Part shown: positions 21,193 to 33,460 of the stretch, piece by piece
How positions within the stretch are numbered: position 1 is the stretch's first letter
Layout: each line of letters begins with the position of its first letter
Assembly (NCBI GenBank): GCA_001179505.1
Contig: CDMY01000619.1
Location: forward strand, 1-41,396
From: Vitrella brassicaformis
Taxonomy: Eukaryota > Sar > Vitrellaceae
Direction: 5' to 3'
Length of the DNA: 41,396 nucleotides
Notes under the pieces: model-generated
The model's database searches: none
What the model was told of the DNA's origin: nothing
Seen by the model: the letters and a program-made list of their open reading frames with translations, nothing else
Position numbers and translations under genes: made by a program

Positions 21193-23181
21193 ATGGACCC
21201 TTTCAGCAAGCTTCTGCAGGAGGTCAGGGAGGGAGAGAGACAGACATACACACACAGCCGTTCCGTCTTTGATGCATGTGTGTGTGGTGTGTGGTGTGTT
21301 GCGCGGTGCAGTGGGACATCTCCGAGAAGCAGTGGTCGTGCCTCAGCCCACAAGCCAAGCACCGCATGATCGTCGCCAAGCGATTCGAGATACTCGGCCG
21401 CACTCTCCCACACACACAGACGCCGCAACAGCCACAGCCGCGGACACACGCCGCCACTATTACAGCACCAACAGCAGCAGCGGCGGGGGCTGGCCGCAAA
21501 GGGCCGCCCCGCAAGAGCAAAGAGCGCAAGCGTGTGGCCGACAGGCACAGCCACATAGACGTGATGGCCAAGAAGAAGGCGGTGTGCGAGATGGTGGTGC
21601 ATGGGACGCAGCCGATGCCCGTGTCGGTTTGCAAGCAGGTGTCAAATGCGGTCAGTGAAGGGGCGGTGAGCGTGGAGGCCGACAAGGCACACAACGACAG
21701 CGGCAAGGACCACATGGCGGATGGTGGGCAACACAACGCCCAAAATGGTGCGTGAGGCAGGCAGGCAGGCAGGCAGGGAGGGAGAGAGGGACACACATGG
21801 CGTTGTGTGGTTGCATCCCCCTTGATGTCTTGTGCTGTGTTGGATGTTGGTGTGTTGGATCGGATCCCATCAGCGTTTGTTGCGTTGCCGTGCCTGCCTT
21901 CTGACCGACGCCCTCACACCCAACAACAAGCAGGTATGGGACAAACCCCCCACCACCACCACCACCACCATTACCGCCACACACAGACCACATTGTTTCT
22001 CCCTCCCTCCCTCCCTCCCTGTGTGTGGGCAGACGAGGACGGTGACACTGACGAAGGAGATGTGTTTATGGGGGGGGTTGCTGGTGCTGGTGTGGGGGCG
22101 AATGAGATGCTTGTGGCCAAGCGCGACATCAGCGGTGTGGCCAACGCGCTCATCGACGAGTTCAGGCAGAGGGAGGGGCTGCTTGGACCCAATGGCAACC
22201 GCATCAAGGTATGGTGGGACAGGACACCCACCCTCTCACACACCACACGACACAAGCCGAGCCAGCCACATGAACGAATGAAAGGTGCGTATACCTGTGC
22301 TGTGCTGTGCTGTGTTGTGTTGTGTGTTGTGTGCAGGGGTTTCAGGTCAACTGGACGACCAAGTACCGCTGCTTCGCGGTACGCCTGTCACCCACAGCAC
22401 AGCCACACACAGAGAGGGATTCCCATGACCCATGACATGAGCACGCCCATGCGTATGCGCACGGCATGTGTGTGTGCATCCATCCGTTGGATTGGATTGC
22501 AGGTGTACTGGCAGCAGCGAGATCGGGGCCGCCGGTCGAAATTCTTTCGCACCGACCGGCACACTTACGAGGGCATCCGTGAGGCACTCGAGCTGGCCAT
22601 AGTCTTCCGCAACCGATGCAGACAGGAGGGGTCGCTGCCCGGCACACCCAACGACACTAACATGACCATCACCGGTGCGTTGTGGGTCTGTGCAGTGCAT
22701 GGTCCGTCGTGTGTGGTGTCAGAGGAACCATGGGCTGTGCGTGTGGGTTGTGTCTGTGGTTGGTGTGTCAGGTGGTGGCAGCCTGTTGGTGCACGCCCAC
22801 CACCAGGTGGCGCGGTTTGGGGGCGATGATGGGGCTGACGACACGCCGAGTGACGACAAGACGCCCCAGGAGGAAATGGACATCGGGGCCATCCACGGTG
22901 GGTTGGTGGATGCACGGACACACAGACGGACGGACAGACAGACAGACAGACGGAAGCATGCCAGCCAGCCAGGAGTCTTGGTTCTTTGCTTTGTTTGATA
23001 GAGACCCTCCCACACAAAGCGGATGACAACACGCCCGTGCCCGAGTATGAAATGGGTGCGCGCACATACCACACACAGGAAGAATACACACACTGCTCGT
23101 ACCTGACTCTCTCTCTTTCTCTCTCTCTCTGTCTGTGTGTGTGTGTGTGTGTGTACAGGCGAGATGGTGCCGGTCGCGTGA
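21193..23181 (+). CDS. AP2-like module protein (single module)
   Basis: Eight exons (21193-21222, 21312-21747, 22033-22208, 22337-22378, 22503-22674, 22772-22897, 23002-23055, 23159-23181) give 352 residues. Residues about 11-60 form a short conserved-looking head (WDISEKQWSCLSPQAKHRM). Next come a basic linker (GRKGPPRKSKERKR), possibly a nuclear signal, and an acidic patch (DEDGDTDEGD). The module at about 192-288 begins with a helical leader ALIDEFRQREGLL and continues with IKGFQVNWTTKYRCFAVYW, a loop RRSKFFRTDRHT, and the helix YEGIREALELAIVFRNRC. This three-strand plus helix pattern resembles AP2/ApiAP2 DNA-binding domains. A sequence-specific transcription factor is the likely role. It shares the leader with the four-module gene at 25999. 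AP2 membership is inferred from pattern. Confidence 0.8.
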
Positions 23182-24369
23182 GCGAACCGGGGTATACGAG
23201 ATGAGCGGCTGAAATGGGAAATGTGTGCGCGTGAGGCATTGATGAATGCATTCATTTACAGCTCATTCGTGTGGATGTTGTGTGTGTATGGGTATGTATG
23301 TACGTCACGTCTGTATAATTCGGCAGCCAATACTGCCGCGTACTCACTCTCTCTCTCCGTAACTCCCTGACTCGAACTGGCTGGCATGGTCGACCGCATT
23401 CACGTGTGTGTCTGTCTCATGTGTGTCTGTGTGTATGTGTGTATGTGATTATGCCCTCTGTCTGCTGTGTTGGTGTGTACATACGACGATAGATAGATGG
23501 CACTAAATCGCAGAGGACAATTATATATATCTAATGCATCACATCGATCGCATCGCACCACAACACACCACACCACGCCACAACACACCACACACAGCAC
23601 AGCCCACGTGGCTGGGCGGCCCGTTTTCTTGTTTTCTGCCGTCCGTCCTCAGCCCAGCCATAGGGCACATACGTAGTGTGTGTACATTGTGTGTGCAGCC
23701 ATAGAAGCGGAGTGGGTGGGCGGAGAGAGAGAGAGAGGGAAGGAGAGGCAAAGGGCCGCCGACGGATGGGATGGGAAGCTTGAAAGGAGGAGGGAGGGAG
23801 GGAGGGAGGGAGGAGCGATCAGCCATCCAAATATGCGTCTCGTGAGTCGCTCGTGTGGTGTGTTGTGGTGTGGTGTGGTGGGTTTGCGTCTGTGCTGTGC
23901 GTGTCGGTGCGGTGTGGGGGCATACACGTGTCGTGTTGGAATGAACCCATCGCATGAGTGAGTGAGAGTGAATGGATGGATGGATGGTCGGATGGATGGA
24001 TGGATGGGTATACCTACCTACGTAAATGCATAGTCAGGCCCGAGGTGGGGTGGGAGGTGGGGGCCGAATTGGATGGATGGATGGATGGAATTGACTGATG
24101 GGAATGTGCATCGATGGGATGTCTGTATAGCTGTTACATACCAAGTTCGGACTGACGGACGGACAGACGGACGGACAGATGGACACGTGCACGTCAATTA
24201 GCGATGGTACATACCATACCCACACGACGAGCACTCACAAACAACCTCACGCAGCGGCATCTCTTTCCCATTACACGCAACAACACGACGTTTGTGTGAG
24301 GATGCGGCGGTCCTCAACGATGTGTGTGTGGTTGGTGCGATCGTGTGAGGGTGGGTGTGGGTGGGTGTC
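23182..24369. other. Intergenic, simple-sequence rich
   Basis: No gene seen. It holds (GGAT)n tracts at about 23972-24008 and 24069-24088, GGGA runs at 23790-23813, and GTGTGG/CACCACA-type runs. The flanking genes are convergent, so both 3' ends are here. Confidence 0.55.
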
Positions 24370-25784
24370 TTAAACAGAGGGTCGTTTGGCTTTCTTGCGT
24401 CTGTCTGTGGCTGCTCTGATCATGGCCGATATGGCCTGCAGCAGCAGCAACGGGTGGATGCTCTCCCACTCCTTGTCCCCAACACACACCGACACCCAAC
24501 GCCTCACGTCGCCCTTCTGTTGACACACACGCGCACACACAGACAGACAATCCACCCACACAGAGACACACATGAGACGCCTGTGGTGTGGTGCGTGAGC
24601 TCACGAGGTTGTGTTTGAGTAGCATGCTCTTCAACTCGGCCGCCTGTCCTTTGGTCGGCAGGCCGCTATCGACCGACCCCACCCACCTGTGCTCACACAA
24701 CACAGCACAACACAACACACACACCTGCGCCACATCACACCATGTCATGTGTGTTGTGTGTATGAGGGCGTGCGTCAGTACTGCAGGAGGCCGTCCAGGC
24801 AGGTGTCGTTGATCTTGCCCACCACCTTCGACGGAGGCGGCGGGAGAGAGGGCGCACTCTGACTCACAAACAACGGCATATGTAGGACCACGCACCGGAC
24901 GCCAAACCGCACCCCGCCCCCTCGCTCTCACTTTGGTCATTTCGCTGTCTTCGTTGTCCGCCAGGTCGATGGACACGAACGCACCGCCTCCCCTCACCGC
25001 CTTCATCGCCTTCGTCTCCCTCTCCTTGCGCGCCTCGTCGCGCTTGCGCTTGCGGCGCTTCTCGTCCTCAGCCCGCCGTCTCTTCTCCATCTCACTGCGG
25101 CCGTACTGCTCGATCACCGAGATGGCCGTGCGGTCAGAAACCTTCCTGACAACCACACAGTACACAGAAAGGTGCGGTGAATGGATGGGTGTGATGGGGA
25201 GGGAGGTGTGTGTGTAATGTACATGTTTGGTGTGAGTGGTTTCCGGCTGGTGGGCGATTTGTATCTGTGGTTGAGCCGCAGGTGCGTCACCAGCGCCTCC
25301 CGCTCGTAGATGTTCTGCGTCGTCGACAACACGGGAACCTGCACACAATTTGAACCCACACCCACACCCACACACCCATCCCCTGTGCTTGATCTCAGTG
25401 TCTCAACTGTCAAAGCTGACCTTAGGCACTGCCATGGTGATGGGGCAGATGGGTAGGAAGGGCGGGAGGTCCTTGTCAGCCATGGACTCGGTGATGAACC
25501 GGTACACCTCCTCATCCACCGAGGGAACCGACGGCCATCCTCCTCCTCTCCATGATCACCTTCGAAGTCCTCTTCCTCGCCGTCATGATCATCGTCGCCA
25601 GAGCTGTCTTGAAGATACGCATCGTCCATGAGCTCGGCAAGCCCTGCCTGCGCCGCAGCCTGACAGGCAATTGGCAAGCAGTGGGGGGGAAGCGGTGGAT
25701 GAATCAGCGAGATCTCGCCCAAATCGTTACCTGCGCCGCAGCAGCGGCCTGCTGCGCTCCCCCAGCTGCCTCAATGCCCTCCAT
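24370..25784 (-). CDS. U-box domain protein (putative E3 ubiquitin ligase)
   Basis: Exons 25784-25731, 25659-25619, 25547-25421, 25338-25223, 25145-24932, 24825-24782, 24686-24605 and 24516-24370 give 274 residues. The U-box spans about residues 57-115: FLPICPITMAVPKVPVLST, then NIYEREALVTHLRLNHRYK, SPTSRKPLTPN and SVIEQY. These are the PIT, E-L and P-S-R-x-PL hallmarks of U-boxes, which recruit E2 enzymes without zinc. A charged coiled-coil-like stretch follows (EMEKRRRAEDEKRRKRKRDE). The C-terminal part is not recognised. The join 25619/25547 is the only one that I found to keep phase. It uses a weak acceptor and removes a stretch that reads as acidic (DDDHDGEEEDFEGDHGEEED) in the upstream frame, so the N-terminal model is uncertain. 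It lies 214 bp head to head from the four-module AP2-like gene. Confidence 0.82.
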
Positions 25785-25998
25785 TTGAGTGTCCGGGGGC
25801 GGAAAAGGCCCGTAAACTTGGTCGTCAGAGAGGTTAGTCTCACGGTCCACGGTCTCCAGCGTACCTGTGGGCTGTCAGGTCCGCCTCATCCCGCCTTCCC
25901 ATCGTCCATTCTCGCCCGCCCTCGTGCATGCACCTCTCCATCCCCGGGGGACGTCGTGGAGGGTGCCTAGCGGAGCGAGAGGGCGGCAATCCTCTCAT
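25785..25998. promoter_or_regulatory. Short divergent promoter between U-box and four-module AP2-like genes
   Basis: 214 bp separate the start codons. The plus-strand reading frame of the AP2-like gene is open through part of this region, but no upstream ATG is in frame after 25867. No motif stands out. Confidence 0.35.
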
Positions 25999-28976
25999 AT
26001 GAGCACAGATCTCGCATTCTTCAGCGCCTTCCTCCGTGCGTCGGGCCTCGAGTACTCGCAGTTCGCATCGCTCTCTGCCGAGGACAAACTCCAAGCCATC
26101 CGGCATGTCAAGAAGTCACTCGTGCAGCGGATACGGGCGTCTGACACATGCCACTCGACCCTGAAGCACCCGCAATCATCCGAGAAGCGGCTGGCGGTGG
26201 TGAAGGGGGCGGTGATCAGTCGAGAGGAGGCAACAGTAGCTGTCAAGGAGGAAGGAGAGATGGGTGGGTGCATGCACCAACAGGCAGCAGACAGCAGACA
26301 GACTCATGCAATCAATCAATGGTTCTGGTGGGATCTCACGGTGCGTTCTGGGTGTGGCGTGATGTGGCGTGATGTGGTTGTGTGGTTGTTTGTGTGCAGA
26401 GTCTCCGAGTGATAGGTCTATAGGAGGTGGCGATTTGGAGATGGATGACGCGCGCATCATCGGGATGGCGGAGCGCCTCATGGACCAGCAACGACAGCAG
26501 GAAGGTACGTACGTGCAGCACACCTCTACCTCTCTCACCATCACTCACAACCCCCGCCACACACCCACACCCACACCCACACGCACCACCATCCCTCTCT
26601 CCCTTTCTCTGTCAGGTCTGCTGACGTCCCGTGGCCGGCACCGTCCCGGGTTCGGCATAGATTTCGCCTTCTGTGGGGTCACCCAGCAGCCCTACTTCGT
26701 GGTCAACGAGCAGCCCGCCGACCAGGAGGCCGTTGCCGCGTCGTCGTCAGCCGCATCGGGTTCTGGTAGTGGTGTGGGTTTTGGTGGTGGTGGGCGTCGG
26801 TTCATGGTGGCGTCGCGGACAGCCGAGGAGGTGGAGAGCGCCTTCAGGCAGGCGCTGGAGTACCGGGATGGCGTCGTGCGCCAGAACGGTACCACGCGCC
26901 ATCCACACGACACACCCTGTCACCCATTCATCGATCCCCCGTGTGTCTTGCGCCTTGTGTGGGTCTCTTCCTCAGGTGGTGCGGCGGGTGGTGGCAAGGA
27001 GAAGAGCAGTCGCGCCGCAGACGATGACGAGGACTTCGAGCCGTCTGCCGAGGACGCGCCAGCCCGACCCCGGGGCAAAGTCAAGCGCGAGACCCACCCG
27101 GGCAACAAGGCCATGCTCAGCGCGCTGGCCAACCGCATGATCGACGAGCAGCGGCACAGGGAGGGGCTGCTGTGCAGGGTCGGGGGCATGGCCAAGCGTG
27201 TGCCGGGCTTCCACATCAACTACTCCGAGACGCGTCAGGTGTTCGCCGTGTGCTACCAGAAGACCATGGACACCGGCAAGGTGGAGAGGAAGTCGCGTCA
27301 CTTCCGCCCGACCAAGAGAGAGCCTGACGAGCTGAGGGAGGCCTTCGCGCAGGCAATGGCATTCCGCGAGGAGTGTCGAGGGAATGGCTGGCTGTCGGGG
27401 GAAAAAGTGCCGCCCGGTAAGGACATCATGGCTCGCGTCATGCATCATGTTTTAAGCCGTGTGTGTTCTGGTGTTGTTTGTGTGTGTGTGCAGAGGTGTG
27501 GATCCGCGACAGCCAGGGGGAGATCGACAGACAGCCGCCCAAAGAGCCGCCCAAAGAAGGTAGGTGAGGTGCTTTCATTTGGATGGGTATCACACACGTG
27601 ACATGGGCACGCCCACCCATTCGGCCCATATTTGCCTCTCTGTGCGTCGTGTGTGTGTGTGTTGGGTTCGTTGGTGCAGAGACCGATGCTCAGCAGGAGG
27701 CGTCAGTAGCAGAGCCGAGTTCATCCGCACCACCACCACCACCAGCACCAGCCACCAACGAACAACACCACCCACATCCACACCCACAGCCGAAAGCGCC
27801 TCCTCGTGAGTCAGCCACCAAGCACCCTCAGCCCATTTTCCGCCTCTCCATATGTGTGTGTACGTCCCTGTGTGTGCAGCCGACTCGCTCGACGACACCG
27901 GCATCGTGTTTGCGGCCAACGAGCTCATCGATGTGCGCCGAAAGGTCGAGGGCCTTATGACTCCCGACAACCGGCGCATCAAAGGCTTCCACATCTCCTT
28001 CCGCTCCGACGGCAAGACCCTCAAACACGTCTTCCACGTGCACTGGCGGGAGCTGCATGGCGGCGAGATGGTGCCGCGGACCGACGAGTACCCCGTCAAG
28101 CTGCCCACACACGCGGGAGTGCAAAAGGCGTTCGGCGAGGCGCTTAAGGGGCGGGATGAGCGCAGGGCGCAAGTGGGGTACACGGCGGCCACTAATAGCA
28201 CTGGTACGTAACATGTGCAGGCCGGACAGAGAGAGGGAGGGAGAGAGGGAGAGTGCATCTGGTTGTGTGTGTGTGTGTGTGTTGGATGGCTTGAACTGCA
28301 GTTGGTCACATGAGCAGCGGCAGCTCGACACACACCTGTGGGAAGCGTGACATCGACCAGATGTTGCACGGCGGGGGCCAGGGAGAGGGAGAGGGACAAG
28401 GGGAGAGGGAGAGGGAGAGCGAGGGCGACGGAGCGCTGCTGCAGGCCAACAAACGACACCACAACCTCAACCTCAACCACGACTCACACACAACCGGTAT
28501 GTACCTACACGCCCACACACCTACACACCCACACAGACACGCTCATGCATGCCCTTCTCAACTCTGCTTTTCTTCTCAGGTAGCGATGACTTCTCCCCCG
28601 TCCACCATCCCGTCGACACAGCTATCCTCACAGCCCATGCACAGAGCCTCCTGGCCACCCACATGCGCAAGATTAGCACCGGCCCCCTGACGATCACCTG
28701 GCGGACGGGGCCCTGTCGCTTCGAGGTCCACCACGGCAGCACGCCCATCGCCAGCGCCATGGTGCCCGACCCAACCACACCGGCCAATGTCCAGCGGGCC
28801 TTCGAGCAGGCCATGCATCTGCGAGAGATATACCCAACACATAGCGGTCGGTCCGGTGCGAGCAGCTGCGCGCCACATGTGACACATATACATGTGTGTG
28901 TGTGTGTGCGGTGGCAATGGTGGCAGATGGGGGATTGGGGTCTGAGACGGCCGAGGCGCAGGGCGGCCACAACTAG
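25999..28976 (+). CDS. Four-module AP2-like protein
   Basis: Ten exons, with every splice junction in phase 1 (25999-26263, 26400-26504, 26616-26888, 26976-27416, 27494-27559, 27680-27805, 27880-28203, 28302-28496, 28580-28846, 28927-28976), give 703 residues. Four related modules are visible at about 102-213, 261-350, 434-528 and 612-682. Modules 1-3 open with a leader like the single-module gene (AERLMDQQRQQEGLL; ANRMIDEQRHREGLL; ANELIDVRRKVEGLM). A strand region (FGIDFAF; GFHINYSETRQVFAV; GFHISFRSDGKTLKHVF) and a closing helix follow (VESAFRQALEYRDG; LREAFAQAMAFREEC; VQKAFGEALKGRDE; VQRAFEQAMHLREIY). Module 4 has a shortened leader. Linkers are low-complexity (Pro/His-rich, Glu/Gly/Arg-rich). 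Likely nuclear and DNA-binding by analogy with AP2 proteins, but this is pattern-based. Confidence 0.82.
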
Positions 28977-29643
28977 ATCAGATCGTAGCCATGTCAATAA
29001 GTATCGACTAATTAGGTATGCACACACACACACACACAGACAGATACAGAAAATTGAATGCGCGGAATCCCGTCGCTCTCCTTATCTGCTGTGTGCAGCC
29101 TTTGATTAGCACACACATTGATGGACGGCGGTGGAGAGGGATGGAGGAAGGGACAAGCAGTGGCGTAGAATGGGGTTTGGGGTTGCTTAACGGGGCAAGG
29201 GCAATTCAGGTGCACGTGTGTGGGTGGGTGGATGGATGGATGGCAGTGTTTTTCCATCCATCGGGCCTTGCCATGTCGTGTGCATCGTGCTTGCGTGGGG
29301 GACGGTCTGTTGGTCTGTCAGGGGAAGCCCAGACAGACAGACGACACGACCATGGCCGGCTCCCAGACGCCCATGTTAGACCGCAGATAAGACCGAGCAC
29401 AAGATCAACGTGAGCTTTCAATCAAGGGGTCGTAGCCATGGTGTGTCCGTCTCAGTACTCACTGTACCTGCACATACCGATAAACGCGGCCATGATGGAT
29501 GTACCACCGCACACACGCGTCTCGCCTAGTCAGTGGCCGCCTAGTCACCTCACCCCCACCACCATGCGTCTCTCCCTCTTCTGCCCATTCATCCAGCCAT
29601 CCATCCATCCATCAATCCATCCGTCCACCCATGAGGCAGTGAG
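28977..29643. other. Convergent 3' flank, no gene
   Basis: Between the four-module AP2-like gene and the 3' end of the large membrane-protein gene. It contains CA, GGAT and CATC repeats. Open frames are short and have no domain. Confidence 0.55.
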
Positions 29644-31391
29644 TCAGTCGTACGCCTCATGCTCACTCCCGTAGACCGTGTCAGAGGTGTGCCGCCCGCC
29701 GATCCCAGCACCCATCCCCACACCCAGACCTCCACCGCCATCGTCTCGATGCACATGGTGACGCGCTGCATCATCACACATCACACACACACACAGAGCA
29801 CACATTTCGTGTGTGCATGTCACCATGCCAACCTTTCCATCCACCACCTGCCCATTTACTGACCCCTCAGTTCTCGTTCGAATTCGTTGTGGCCGGACTC
29901 CTCCCCGCCACCCATCACGCCACCCATGGTCTCCTGCGGCTCATCGTCGTAGTAGTGCTGCCCCCTCTGCTGGTACTGGCGGTGCTGGCCGCCGCCGAGT
30001 CGCCCGCGGCGGGATGCTGACGAGTAGGAGGCCGTCCGGCTGAGCAGCTCCTCCATCTGGTCCTGCATCCATCGACCCACCGACACACATTGATCGCATC
30101 ATACCGTCGTGAGGGGGGAGGGGGGAGGGGGATGCTCACGGACGGACTCACTCGGTCAAATCTGGAGTCGTGCTTCATTCTGGTGCTGGTGCGCTGGTTC
30201 TGCACCTTGAAGTACTGGAAGACAAACACCGCCACCACTGCTATCAACAAGCTGACACACATGCACACACAGACAGACGGACGGACGGGATGCACAGATG
30301 GAATATGCGCGGCCCTCTCTGCGTGGCTAGCGTGTCGTGTGTGCTGTGCTGTGCGTCACACACACACACATGGGGATTCTGAGGTTGGTGAACCACGGCG
30401 AGAGGTCCGTCTGGGGCGGGGGCGGCGTCAGCACCACCTCATACACAACCACACTCGTCGCTGCACACACACACCGACACACACGCACACACACACACCG
30501 ACACACACCTGTGCATCCACCAGCTCACAAGCGACGTGACGCACCGTTAGTCTGCATGGCGACCACGTCGATCTGGCCGGGCTTGCGGAAGCCGACGAAA
30601 TTGAGCACCTGATCGATAGACAGTCGGCTGGATGAGTGCCAGGGAGGAAGAAAAGTCATATATCAATGTGTCACCTGCTGTCTGATGGTCTTCCTGAAGG
30701 TGACGCCATGTGCGCCTGATCTTGACTCGGCCGCAGACGTGTTGAAGGCGATCAGAGAGGCCTGCAAACAAACACACACACACGACACACACGTTGGTGG
30801 ATGGATGGATGTGACAAGTCTTGGAGCCGACAAAAGGGCGGAAAGACTGCCTTATGCCGGACTATGAGCCTGTCTGCCTGTCATGGCTTCTCTCTGTGGG
30901 CAGCCAGGTAGGCCTGTCTCAGTGAGGGCCGGGGGTTTGCAGGACGCACACCCACAAAACGGCCCGACCCAGTCAAGAAATGGCACAGCCAGCCGACTGG
31001 TCACTCAGACACTGCCCATATACCCTCTCTCTCTCTGTGTCTGTGTGTCTGCTCACGGGTTGTGCGGTGGTGGCTGAGGCGCTGGTGGTGTCAGGCTGAG
31101 CGAATGCGAGAGTGTACCCACGCATAGCGAACAGCTGCAACGGCCGCGACGACACCTGGGGGTACTTGAACTCAACTGACAGAGACAACGACACACGTGC
31201 AAACAAGCGGCACCTAGGTGTGCACGTCAGGCCCTTCCTTCTCTCTCTCTCTCTCCCATGTATCGCTGACCGAGGCATGCCTTCCCTTTGGTTTCGAAAG
31301 CGAGCACCGATCCGTCCTCCAGGCTCACAATGGGGCGGGACGGGTGAGTCACGTCGAGCACCATATCGTGGATGGGGGATGACAGCTGACA

Positions 31392-31425
<34 letters not shown>

Positions 31426-33173
31426 AAAGATGCACAGATCCAACATGTCTTCATCTGTACGCCCCACTCACCCCAGGGTTGCATGGCGGCGCATTGGAGT
31501 CGAGCATGGCCGGCGAGAAGGGTCCGAACATGGTGTGTGTGCGGAAGAAGAGCGTGTTGGTGTGGCCAGCGAGGCCCGTGACGCCCCCCTCCTCCTCAGT
31601 CACCCTCACGCGGCCCTTGAAGGTCGTGTTGCGCATCAGGACACTCACGCCGCCCTCACGGTCGCCTATCACGATGTAGCGCACGCCACTGAGAAAAGGA
31701 AGCACACCCATCGATGCGACCATCCGTCTGTGTGGGTGTGGGTCGTTCCGTCACCGATTTTGGTAGCAGGCGAGTGCGGTTGAGTTGCGAAGGCCGTCAG
31801 ACACTGACGGGGGCCACTGAGAAGCAGGGAGGGAGGGAGGGTGCATGGTGAGGTTGGGCTATCTTCGCCTGTTTTTTGTTTCTGTCTGACCTCTCCTTTG
31901 ACATCGAATTTCAGTGTGACATTGAGCATCGGCCCCATACTGAGAGATATCCTCTCATCGTGGGAACTCTTGCGACCTGTATTGCATGCGCAGCACAGAT
32001 GTCCGCCCACAGAGAGGAGAGAACGAGAGTGGCGTGTGCATGCCTTCTGTGAGTTGTGGTTCGGTGTGTGTCTGATACCCCACCTTTCTTCTCCTCTCTG
32101 GACAGCTTGATGTGTCTGATCCTGATGGCGTACACGAGCACCTCACCCCCCTCACCCAATGCCACCAAATGCTGATCTGCACACACACACACACACACAC
32201 ACGCAGGACAGACAGACAGACCATACCGTCCGCCAATCCATGTGTCTGTTCTCTCTCTCTTTGACGCTTTGACGTGGTACCTTCAATGGAGGTCGACACG
32301 GCCACGTGTCTGATTGGCTGTGAGGGCTCCATCTGTGTGTATGCCGTCAGCTCGCCGCCATGGATGTAGACGCCCACATGGCCCTCGCGCGACACGCACA
32401 CCAACAACGAGGTGGGGACGCCCCCAGGGGCTGAGGACACACACACCCGCACACACACAGGTGATTGGTCAGCCGAGAGTGTGATGTGCTGGCGCGTCTG
32501 TCACGTCCGTACATACTTGTGTCGGTTTTGGGCCCCGCTGTTGGCGGCCTGGCCGAGCGCACCGGGATGAACCGGATGAAGTCTACCGTGAAGTTGGCCT
32601 GCATGCACAGAGGGGTGTCCTCAGACACACAGATTCGTGTGTATGGTGCACATGTACCTGTATGGCGGCTCGTTCGATCATGTGATCCTCAGCTGAGCGA
32701 CTCGGCGCATGGGCGTCGTCGAAGCTAATCTGGCGCACACACACACACACGTGTGCGCACATGGCCCATCCCGTCCACCTCTCCGCCCACCTGACTGACT
32801 CCTCACCTCTGCCAGCAGAGGGACCTTGTCTTGCAGCAACCGTCGGTACGCAGCAGGCAGGGCCACCCTGCACACACGGGAAGCATCACATCCATCAATC
32901 AATCCGTCTGGCTGTCCATGTCTGGGTTGCTGTGGCTTACGGTTCTCCTGCAAGCAGTGCCGTCCTCATTTTCTCCAGGAGTCCCCTCTTTCTCTCGTGC
33001 AGCTCGATGAGCGTCTCCACTTCACGCAGCTCCTGGCTGAGCAGATCCATCGCAGCACTGCCTTCGCCACGGCCATCGATGTCATCCGATGCACCTCCGG
33101 ACGAGCCAGCAGCTGCTCTCAAGGCGCCGCTTATGGCATGCAGGCAAACCAGTGAGAGGAAGGGAGATTTCAT
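29644..33173 (-). CDS. Type I single-span membrane protein, possible lumenal beta-propeller, function unknown
   Basis: Seventeen exons join in phase: 33173-32941, 32867-32807, 32729-32658, 32598-32517, 32430-32281, 32176-32084, 31976-31891, 31816-31755, 31688-31472, 31385-31271, 31175-31057, 30761-30675, 30608-30545, 30460-30370, 30251-30152, 30062-29864 and 29765-29644. They give 650 residues. A signal peptide (FLSLVCLHAISGALRAAAG) opens the protein. A coiled-coil-like stretch follows (LREVETLIELHERKRGLLEK). Repeated beta-strand blades come next (LLVCVSREGHVGVYI, LVALGEGGEVLVYAI, RYIVIGDREGGVSVL, IVSLEDGSVLAF). One membrane span lies at about 510-527 (ILLIAVVAVFVFQYF), then a Gln/Gly/Arg-rich tail that should be cytosolic. 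The blades suggest a WD/PQQ-like propeller in the secretory lumen or outside. I cannot name the family. Confidence 0.82.
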
Positions 33174-33460
33174 GATTCGAGCATGGGATGTGCAGGGTAA
33201 GGGTTGTTGGGGTTCAGGGTTGTTTGGAGTAAATTTAAGTGTCGAATCAAGCTGCACGATGCACTGGATAGATCGACATGCAGCAAACCGCAGCGGTATT
33301 ACACGACGAAACAAAGGAGCTAGAGAGCAGCACCATTACGTCAGATCAGCAGCAGACAGTCAAAGAAACCCATTTCCCGCATGCACTCACGCATCGTGAA
33401 GTCAAGCACACGCAGCAGATGGCCATAGACGACATTGGCTTGCGCCCAGTGTCAGTACCG
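33174..33460. other. Unique sequence between the membrane-protein gene and the right inverted arm
   Basis: About 290 bp with no gene. It is the upstream region of the 650-residue membrane-protein gene and ends where the similarity with the left arm begins. Confidence 0.5.
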
